Below, one piece after another: positions 27,426 to 34,511 of a stretch of 52,446 nt of DNA; position 1 is the stretch's first letter, and each line of letters opens with the position of its first letter. The DNA lies in contig JAFMHC010000009.1 in the NCBI GenBank assembly GCA_017854775.1, forward strand, positions 1 through 52,446, read 5' to 3'. The notes beneath the pieces are model-generated. The model searched no databases and was not told the origin of the DNA. It worked only from the letters and a program-made list of their open reading frames with translations. The position numbers and the translations under genes are program-made. The stretch comes from Gammaproteobacteria bacterium. GTDB taxonomy: Bacteria; Pseudomonadota; Gammaproteobacteria; Arenicellales; Arenicellaceae.

Positions 27426-27467
27426 GGCTATGATTACAGAGCTATAATTACCGGGCTATAATTATCA
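27426..27467 (+). promoter_or_regulatory. Three-copy 14-bp repeat carrying -10-like boxes in front of the methyltransferase gene
   Basis: Copies are 27426-27439 (ggctatgattacag), 27440-27453 (agctataattaccg) and 27454-27467 (ggctataattatca). Copies 2 and 3 contain a perfect TATAAT at 27443-27448 and 27457-27462. With the first, TTTACG (27421-27426) could be a -35 box at 16 bp. The second is only four bases before the ATG at 27467. Confidence 0.5.
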
Positions 27468-28180
27468 TGAATTTCAAGAAAAGAGCATTCGGGCAGCGAA
27501 TTACTCGGCCTTTAGCTAATATTTCGTTTGCAGTGATGAACAAACAAGTGCGAGCAATTGAGAGTAGTGGCATCAGTATGATGCATACCGCTCGCCCCTT
27601 CTGGTATTACCGAAGAGTGTTTTTTCAAGGGCAGAGCGCAACTTCGGTACTGAACGACCTAAAGGGAAAAGTAATAGTAGATATTGGTTGTGGTTACACG
27701 CCCTTCGCTGATGACTCAATGTTTCAGGCTTGTCATCAAGCTGGGGTAGAGTTTTACGGTGTTGACCCCTTGCTTGCGAATCAAGTCAAGATAGATTTTA
27801 AAGATCGCCTACTGGCACGTGCAATGGGTAGCAAGGGTAACTTCAGTAATACACCCGAAGGTATGTCAAATGCGATTTCGGCTTATGCCGATGCATTGCC
27901 ATTTGCCGAGCAAAGTGTCGATCAAATTTTAACCAGCTTTCTTTTATTTGTATGGATCAAAGACGAAGCCGCGTTAACTAAAATTTTGCGCGAGTTTTTG
28001 CGTGTTCTCAAACCCGGAGGCGTAGCCAAACTCTACCAATTACCAGACTGGCGTTTAATGCAGTTTGAAAATATGGAGCTAATCGAGGTGCTAAAGCGAT
28101 TCACAATAAAGCAAACCTTTGTTCATGGTGGTCTGGACTTTAGGGTGACGCCAGCGATGCTCACCGTGATGGGTAAGTAA
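27467..28180 (+). CDS. Class I SAM-dependent methyltransferase
   Basis: 237 residues. SAM-binding motif I is VIVDIGCGYTPF, the acidic residue of motif II is in FYGVDPLLA, and ADALPFAEQSVDQILTSF matches motif III-IV of Methyltransf_11-type enzymes, followed by FLRVLKPGGVAKL. The substrate is unknown. No ribosome binding site precedes the ATG at 27467, and a TATAAT ends four bases upstream of it. The true start may therefore be the ATG at 27536 (MNKQVRAIESS), or the mRNA may be leaderless. The motifs all lie downstream of both choices. Confidence 0.85.
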   Translation: MNFKKRAFGQRITRPLANISFAVMNKQVRAIESSGISMMHTARPFWYYRRVFFQGQSATSVLNDLKGKVIVDIGCGYTPFADDSMFQACHQAGVEFYGVDPLLANQVKIDFKDRLLARAMGSKGNFSNTPEGMSNAISAYADALPFAEQSVDQILTSFLLFVWIKDEAALTKILREFLRVLKPGGVAKLYQLPDWRLMQFENMELIEVLKRFTIKQTFVHGGLDFRVTPAMLTVMGK

Positions 28181-28206
28181 ATTGAGCAGTGTATTAAACC
28201 GGCTTG

Positions 28207-28266
28207 TGCTTACTGTCGGTGACTTTTGCTTACTGTCGGTGACTTTTGCTTACTGTCGGTGACTTT
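28207..28266. repeat. Perfect 20-bp tandem repeat, three copies
   Basis: The unit tgcttactgtcggtgacttt occurs at 28207-28226, 28227-28246 and 28247-28266 without a mismatch. It lies in the spacer 26 bp after the methyltransferase stop codon. Confidence 0.95.
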
Positions 28267-28400
28267 AGTCGACCTGGTAATGGAGCGTCGTAAAGTATTA
28301 GCGGCAAAATAGAGAATTTATAAAATAACGACCTGCCCTTTCTCTAGCAAGCTCGCCTATAATTAGCCCTCTTCACTCGTTAACTAGCCGTAATAGATAA

Positions 28401-28799
28401 ATGAATAACACTCTTAGCAAACTCGATACCTTAACCTTTACTCTAGGCCGCGCCTTACTTGGCACCTACTTCTTGCTCCCGGGAATCATGAAAGTCGTTC
28501 AATATAACGGCACATTAGATTTAATGTTAAAGCAGGGTGTGCCGTTGGCTGAACTTTTATTACCGGTCACTATCGCACTGCAAATTGGCTTGGGCCTACT
28601 GCTGATCTTCGGCAAAGCTGTGCGAATTAGTGCCTTGATGTTATTCGGCCTAACGATTTTGATTAATCTTTATATTCATAACTTCTGGACTCTAGAAGGT
28701 GATCCTAATCAAGCCCATGAACTTCAGAACTTTGTCAAAAACTTAGGTATTGCCGCTGGCTTGCTAGTGTTGGCTGGTCGCGGTCAAAAAAACTCATAA
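28401..28799 (+). CDS. DoxX family membrane protein
   Basis: 132 residues with four hydrophobic segments. LGRALLGTYFLLPGIMKV is the DoxX first-helix signature with the conserved Gly and Lys, followed by LLPVTIALQIGLGLLLIFG and a short His-rich loop NLYIHNFW. Such proteins sit in the inner membrane; their role is poorly defined, though some are linked to quinone or thiol redox. No partner gene is adjacent. ATG at 28401. Confidence 0.85.
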   Translation: MNNTLSKLDTLTFTLGRALLGTYFLLPGIMKVVQYNGTLDLMLKQGVPLAELLLPVTIALQIGLGLLLIFGKAVRISALMLFGLTILINLYIHNFWTLEGDPNQAHELQNFVKNLGIAAGLLVLAGRGQKNS

Positions 28800-28902
28800 C
28801 CGCGCCTGAATAGTTGAAACGCAGCCTATTATCGCGAGAAGATCAGCGTATAGAAGCGACATTTAATCTATGCGCTGATTTATCAGCTAAACAGTTATAG
28901 AC

Positions 28903-29958
28903 TCAATATTGCACTAATTTAGCAACGGTACCCGGCTCGCCGACGACTTCTACTAAACATGGCCCCCAGGATCTAGGATATTTATATTCTGATCCGGCGG
29001 CAAATGAAAGCTGCTTAAACTTACGCTGGTAACGAAGGTTAAGAGACTTAATAGCGCCGTCAACATCAACAACCGCAAGCGAGTTATTCAGTAAGTGCTC
29101 AATCGAATAACCTCGCTCGCCTAAGTCAATATCAATCACCGACTGGCCGCCCTCTTGCCGTAATTGATTTATCTTCGCCACCGTATTGATCAATTCTGGC
29201 GTGACCTTTTCGCCCTCCCATTTAATCGTTGAATAAACCTCAAGAGCCTCGGCGAAACGTTGCGTACGCACTAGGGAGTTAAACAAAGAGTATCGAACTC
29301 TTTGCACTGTACCCTTGTCTAAAGCGCGGCTTTTTTCGCTCACCCCTTTGTCAAACATCAATAGTTTTCTTGTCGCATCCATTTGTTGCGGTAAATTCCC
29401 AAACGACATTGCGACTCTGAGCTCAAGCAGGCTATATCGAGCAAGTGCATACGTCGACAGGTTCCGCCCGATAAACATACTGTTCATCGATTGCTCAATT
29501 TTGGATAACTCAGGTTCGTCGCTATCCAACTCTTTAAATACCCGTTTATACATTCTAGAAAAGCGTTTACTTACTCCTTCGTTCTCTCCTTCAACTTCGA
29601 ATTAAATAATCATCGCAGAGCGAGACTGGACCGCTTTACCATCAAACCTAGCAGGCTCATAGCGATAGAGTTTCACCGCAGCCAGCGTGGCGCTCTCAAA
29701 ACTGGCCGCCGTCGAGCGGAGAATACGAGGCGCAAAGACTTGCCCAGTCTCATCAACCATAAACTCAATTTCGGCCATACCAGCGTTGCCATTAATCAAC
29801 TCACTTCTAGGGTAAACTGGCGGGGCTCGATGTAAAGGAACCGCCTCGGCGAAGCCAAGACCATCAACATTTTGTGCATAGGCACTGCTAAAAGTAATGC
29901 CAATCAGCAGCACCCAAACCGACCGTTTTAAGCTCACAAATATTGTCATTAAGGTCAT
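28903..29958 (-). pseudogene. TonB C-terminal-domain protein interrupted by one in-frame stop codon
   Basis: From the ATG at 29958 a signal peptide (ending SSAYAQ) leads into a TonB_C domain: VPLHRAPPVYPRSELINGN, AEIEFMVDETGQV and LAAVKLYRYEPARFDGKAV. A TAA at 29604-29602 then ends the frame after QSRSAMII. The same frame continues without another stop to 28903: FEVEGENEGVSKRFSRMYKR, a helical, TPR-like region (RYSLFNSLVRTQRFAEALEV) and a C-terminal domain. The first residues after the stop (FEVEG, then SKRF and YKR) look like the normal last strand and linker of this protein type, so one nonsense change best explains it. An internal ATG at 29553 has no ribosome binding site at proper distance. 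Start is 10 bp after the aldo/keto reductase gene. Confidence 0.75.
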
Positions 29959-29968
29959 TTAATCGACA

Positions 29969-31021
29969 TTAAAACGGTTGCGGAAATTGCTTAATCACCC
30001 CACCGACCTGTTGCAAAATGTCATCAGACAAGGCAATTTCATAAGCGTCGATATCTTCTTTAAGCTGATCCATCGAGGTTGCACCGATGATGGTCGACGT
30101 GACCCCAGTCAATTGATAGACCCACGCTAACGATAATTGCACTAGCGTCAAATTGTTGGCGTTGGCAACTTCTTGGTAAGCCGCGACGGCTTGGTGCGAC
30201 AAACTCGTGTCTCTAAAGATGCCATTGCGTTGTTGCATGGTCCAACGACACCCTTCGGGCTTTGCTCCATTGGCATATTTACCTGAGAGCGCACCGCCGG
30301 CAATTGGCGACCATGGCAAGTAAGCGACATCATTAAATACGCAAGTTTCAATTAGATAAGGCCAGTCTTTTAGATGTAGCAAGCTGAACTCATTTTGAAT
30401 CGACACCATTTTAGGCAAGTCGTGTTTTTCAGCAAGGTGTAGATATTCGCTAATGCCCCACGGTGTATCATCTGACAAACCAATGTTGCGTATTTTACCT
30501 TCCTTCATAGCCACATCCAGCGCTTGCAGGATATCCAGCATGCCTTCGCGTTCTTTGTTAGCGTCAGTTTTGTGCGGATCAACTCGGCCAGGCCAATGCT
30601 TGGAAAAATGGGCCGTCATTCGATTAGGCCAATGCAGCTGATATAAATCCATATAATCGGTTTTAAGGCGAAGCAAGGAATCTTCGATAGCTTCCTTAAC
30701 CGAGGCACCAGTAATCGGTGCGCCACCGCGTACCCAGTTCACACCGCTGCCCGCAATTTTACTGGCTAAAACTATGTCTTGGCGCTTGCTCTTATTGGCC
30801 GTAATCCAGTTGCCAATTATGGCTTCAGTAGCACCATAGGTCTCTTTACTCGGTGGCACCGAATACATCTCAGCGGTATCGATAAAGTTAATACCTTGAT
30901 CGAGAGCATAGTCAATTTGCTGATGGCCTTCAGCCTCAGTGTTCTGCTCGCCCCATGTCATGCTGCCCAGACATACTTCGCTTACTTGAAGGTCGCTACT
31001 ACCTAGTTTTACTTTTTTCAT
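29969..31021 (-). CDS. Aldo/keto reductase, Tas-like
   Basis: 350 residues, cytoplasmic NADP-dependent oxidoreductase of the aldo/keto reductase superfamily. FIDTAEMYSVPPSKET holds the catalytic Asp and Tyr, VLASKI the catalytic Lys, and DYMDLYQLHWPNR the conserved His, with LAWVYQLTGVTSTIIGATS in the cofactor region. The long loop and length agree with E. coli Tas. The substrate is unknown. It lies between the helicase-nuclease pair and the interrupted tonB-like gene, all on the minus strand. Confidence 0.9.
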   Translation of the reverse strand: MKKVKLGSSDLQVSEVCLGSMTWGEQNTEAEGHQQIDYALDQGINFIDTAEMYSVPPSKETYGATEAIIGNWITANKSKRQDIVLASKIAGSGVNWVRGGAPITGASVKEAIEDSLLRLKTDYMDLYQLHWPNRMTAHFSKHWPGRVDPHKTDANKEREGMLDILQALDVAMKEGKIRNIGLSDDTPWGISEYLHLAEKHDLPKMVSIQNEFSLLHLKDWPYLIETCVFNDVAYLPWSPIAGGALSGKYANGAKPEGCRWTMQQRNGIFRDTSLSHQAVAAYQEVANANNLTLVQLSLAWVYQLTGVTSTIIGATSMDQLKEDIDAYEIALSDDILQQVGGVIKQFPQPF

Positions 31022-31049
31022 GATTTAATAAGACTGCGTTTAGTTAGTG

Positions 31050-34000
31050 CTAATGGTTGGCCGATGCATACGGCCAACTTATTAACTGCTGTAGTAATGG
31101 GAAGTATACTGCTAGTTGTATTGGCCTTGCGTCAACCTGACTGAATAAAAAGCCATATTTTTCGAGCTGTGCTTTATGTCGACTACGCACTTGCTCGGCG
31201 GCAAACTCGGCAACATCATCGTTATCATGCACTGTGCTCTTGTAGTCAACAATCCAACGAGTTCCAGCATGATCAACAAAGGTTCGATCAAGCCGATACT
31301 TGTTGACTGAGCCGTTCTCTAAGGCCGACAAAGTAAACTCATTGTTTGATTCGGGGTAATTTTCAAATAGAAAATGCGCCTCTTTGTGGCTCTGAATATT
31401 TTTCACCGCGATCACCAAGCGCTGCACGGCATAATCAAGCGAACTATACGGCACCCGCAAGTTCAGCAGCTCGGCTCGCCACCGCTGGACTAGGCTCGGG
31501 CCTACCTTTAATTCGAGCACTTTAGCACCGTTATATTGTAACCAGTCATGCAGAACGATACCAACACCTGTCGCAACTTCGGTCGCCCATTGGTATTCCA
31601 CGGCTAAGTTTTCGTCCGGCACTGTGGGCGCACTATTGAGTTGCTGTGAGACCTGCCATTGAATCGAGTCTCGGTAAGGTTTTACAAAATCACTGGGCAA
31701 GCGAGTTAATGTTTGTGGCAAAGGCTCAGAATCATCTCGCTCAGTTGGCTCAGTTAGGGGAAAACTAAAGTTAGACTCTAGCGCATCCCACACAGTGGCT
31801 AACAAGGTACTTTTGCTTGGCGGCCTAAGCAGCGCTGATTTCGAATCGAGCTTTGCACGACCAATTAATACCAGTTTTTTCTCAGCTCGAGTTGTTGCAA
31901 CGTACATCAAACGGATTGTTTCGTTGGCACTACGTTTAGCATCTAACTGGCGTAGATATTGGTAATGTAAACTGTCTTTTGTTTTATCAAAAGACGCGCC
32001 TTGATCGGTAAACGGCGCAAGCAATAGCTCAGAGTCACCGGCACTATTCTGCACCTCGGACCACATCAACACTTCTTTGTCAGAATTCCTCGGCGTGTTA
32101 GCAAGCCCAGGTAAAATCACGCTATGGTATTGCAAGCCTTTCGACTTGTGCATAGTAGACACCACCACTTGTGGCGCCTGACCATCATGGTCATATTTTG
32201 GCTGCGCGTATAGCCCCATCAGAGCCCTATCGAGGTCACGCATCGAGGGTAGGTCGCCCCCTTCTTCAAGATCAGAGATTAAGCCAAAGACAGTTTCAAT
32301 ATCGTCTTTGCTCGCACCCATCAAGGTATACTCGCCACCCAAACCTAGCCAAGCCCAACGCGCAAGACTGACAAGAGAAACCTGTTGTCGCTGCGCCATG
32401 GTCAGGGACATCTGTTGTCTAAATCGGCTTAGGTTGCGCTTCTGCTGATCGCTTAATTGACTGCTATCGGCGCTTTCCAATTGCGACCAAACGGTGGCGT
32501 CTTGTCGGCCTACCATTTGCTTGATGTCACTTAGACTCAGACCACACCATGGCCCCCGCAATAAGGCTAACCATGCAACTCTGTCATCTTCTCGACAGAT
32601 GGCTTTGCAGAGCGTCAATAAGTCAATAACGGCCTGTAGGTCAGCCAATGGCTGAATATCGATACCGGCGTAAGCGATGCCAGCGCTTTGTAATTTAGGT
32701 AATAAATAGCTCAGTTGAGCGCGCGTTCTTACCAGAATCGCGACTTGATCACGGCGGCTCGGTAGCACGGCAACCTGCTCGATTACCGCACTGAGCACTA
32801 AGCTCGCTTCTTGCTCTTTATCAAATGCCAATAAGTAGTCGCAGGCAGGCTCATTGTCGCCTTTTGAACAGCTGGCCGGTGCATAATTAATTGCTCCCGA
32901 GAGTACGTTATTGCGCTTAGGGAAGCTGCTTTGAAACGTCGTGTTAAACCACGTTACCAGACTATTACTTGAGCGAAAGTTCTCGGTTAAATGTAATGCA
33001 GTAATATCTAAGCCGGGAAATAGTTGAGTATTAGCATTATCGGTAACTTGTAAAAACAAACTCACATCGGCTTCTCGAAAGCGGTAAATCGACTGCATCG
33101 GGTCACCCACTAAAAACAATGTTTTCAGTTCATTCGAGTCGGCCCAACCAGCGGTTAGTTTTTTAAGTAACTCTATTTGGCCATGCGAGGTATCTTGGAA
33201 CTCATCAACTAAAATATGCTGTAAATGATAATCCATGCGCAAGCCAAGATCGGTTGGGTTCTCTAGCTCTTGCAATGCCCAATTAGCGCGTTGCGTTACT
33301 TCGCTATGGTCGCACTCCCCTGTCGCCCTAAACCTCAGCTGAAGCAATGCGGCTAAGGATTTTAGAACCCGCTCAAGCGCAAGCAATTGAGTCCAGTCAG
33401 CGTCATCAAAGCTGGCACTGGGCAAAGTTTTGACTTCATTTAATGCACTCAGCAGCTCCCAATCATCGGCGAATTCGGCTAGCAGTTGATGCATCCGATT
33501 AGTATTAACATTCTTAGCTTCAAAGCCCAAATTCTTGTTAACTCGCTTACGAAAACTATCACCGGTAAGCAGCATATGACAAAGTGCACGCCAATGGTCA
33601 GCGCTTAGCAAATCGCCATCCTGATAGTCTGTAAATATTGCAAGCGGCGGCGTAACGCCTTCTTTGAGTGGAAAGTTGTGCGCCGCATAGACAGCTAATT
33701 TACTAAGCTCTTCGGTGGTCGATAACGGTAAAATTTCACTGATATTGGCAAGCTGTGTATCTACAATATTTTGCCAAGCATGCTCTAACTCGTCGCGCAT
33801 CGAGACCAAATCGCCTTGCAGCAAATGCCGTAACCACTGATCACGCTTTGCCAGCATCGAGGAAAATAATTGACGCGCCTTGTTGTAGTTGAAATCGAGC
33901 TCTAACATTACTGTTGTTAAGGCAGGAGTAATATGCGATTTATCATCTAGCAGCTCAGCAAAAAGCTGCTCAATAGCAACCGAGTAATGAGCATCAGCTT

Positions 34001-34511
34001 GATCGGTGGTTCGCGGACGATCACCTAAACGGCTTAACCATGGCATGCTGCCAGTGAGCTTTGCACAGAACGAATCTATGGTAAGAATTTGTAATTGATG
34101 CGGCGCATCTAATAGGTGCCAGTTGTGTTTTCTATCCTGCGCCAGCACACCAGAGGCTAGGTCGATGCCTTGTTGTTCAAACGCGTTATCACTTTGCTCA
34201 CCGGCTTCAGCAAACTCAATCAATTGCAATAAGCGCTCTCGCATCTCGGCCGTCGCTTTACGGGTAAAGGTAATCGCCAATACTTGTTGCGGCTTGTCTA
34301 CCGATGCTAACAAAGTAAGCATTCGATAAACTAAAAGACCTGTTTTACCAGAACCTGCCGGCGCTTGGACAATGAAAGACCGTTGTGGATCTAGCGCGGT
34401 GCGTCTAGCCTCTAAGTCGGCATTATCTAAGTCACTATTATTTAAGTCGGTGTTATTTAAGCCGCTAGCCGCTAGATTCTCAGCCGCTTTATTAGTCTCC
34501 ACATCACTCAT
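31050..34511 (-). CDS. UvrD/AddA-like helicase-nuclease subunit of a RecB/AddAB-type exonuclease
   Basis: 1153 residues. Superfamily 1A helicase motifs in order: QAPAGSGKT (Walker A, about 49-57), ITFTRKATAEMRERL, VDEFQDTSHGQ, GDPMQSIYRFREADVSLF, ENFRSS, STMHKSKGLQY and LMYVATTRAEKKL. A C-terminal PD-(D/E)XK nuclease motif (YRLDRTF, then WIVDYKS) follows, as in AddA. It would process double-strand breaks with the overlapping downstream partner. The gene order is partner first and the two overlap by four bases (ATGA). Residues 14-34 are a short repeat region (LNNTD, LNNSD, LDNAD) from a 15-bp DNA repeat at 34411-34470. Confidence 0.9.
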   Translation of the reverse strand: MSDVETNKAAENLAASGLNNTDLNNSDLDNADLEARRTALDPQRSFIVQAPAGSGKTGLLVYRMLTLLASVDKPQQVLAITFTRKATAEMRERLLQLIEFAEAGEQSDNAFEQQGIDLASGVLAQDRKHNWHLLDAPHQLQILTIDSFCAKLTGSMPWLSRLGDRPRTTDQADAHYSVAIEQLFAELLDDKSHITPALTTVMLELDFNYNKARQLFSSMLAKRDQWLRHLLQGDLVSMRDELEHAWQNIVDTQLANISEILPLSTTEELSKLAVYAAHNFPLKEGVTPPLAIFTDYQDGDLLSADHWRALCHMLLTGDSFRKRVNKNLGFEAKNVNTNRMHQLLAEFADDWELLSALNEVKTLPSASFDDADWTQLLALERVLKSLAALLQLRFRATGECDHSEVTQRANWALQELENPTDLGLRMDYHLQHILVDEFQDTSHGQIELLKKLTAGWADSNELKTLFLVGDPMQSIYRFREADVSLFLQVTDNANTQLFPGLDITALHLTENFRSSNSLVTWFNTTFQSSFPKRNNVLSGAINYAPASCSKGDNEPACDYLLAFDKEQEASLVLSAVIEQVAVLPSRRDQVAILVRTRAQLSYLLPKLQSAGIAYAGIDIQPLADLQAVIDLLTLCKAICREDDRVAWLALLRGPWCGLSLSDIKQMVGRQDATVWSQLESADSSQLSDQQKRNLSRFRQQMSLTMAQRQQVSLVSLARWAWLGLGGEYTLMGASKDDIETVFGLISDLEEGGDLPSMRDLDRALMGLYAQPKYDHDGQAPQVVVSTMHKSKGLQYHSVILPGLANTPRNSDKEVLMWSEVQNSAGDSELLLAPFTDQGASFDKTKDSLHYQYLRQLDAKRSANETIRLMYVATTRAEKKLVLIGRAKLDSKSALLRPPSKSTLLATVWDALESNFSFPLTEPTERDDSEPLPQTLTRLPSDFVKPYRDSIQWQVSQQLNSAPTVPDENLAVEYQWATEVATGVGIVLHDWLQYNGAKVLELKVGPSLVQRWRAELLNLRVPYSSLDYAVQRLVIAVKNIQSHKEAHFLFENYPESNNEFTLSALENGSVNKYRLDRTFVDHAGTRWIVDYKSTVHDNDDVAEFAAEQVRSRHKAQLEKYGFLFSQVDARPIQLAVYFPLLQQLISWPYASANH
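34411..34470. repeat. 15-bp in-frame tandem repeat, four copies, within the helicase gene
   Basis: Copies start at 34411 (tctaagtcggcatta), 34426 (tctaagtcactatta), 34441 (tttaagtcggtgtta) and 34456 (tttaagccgctagcc). They encode four pentapeptides at the N-terminus of the AddA-like protein. Confidence 0.85.
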
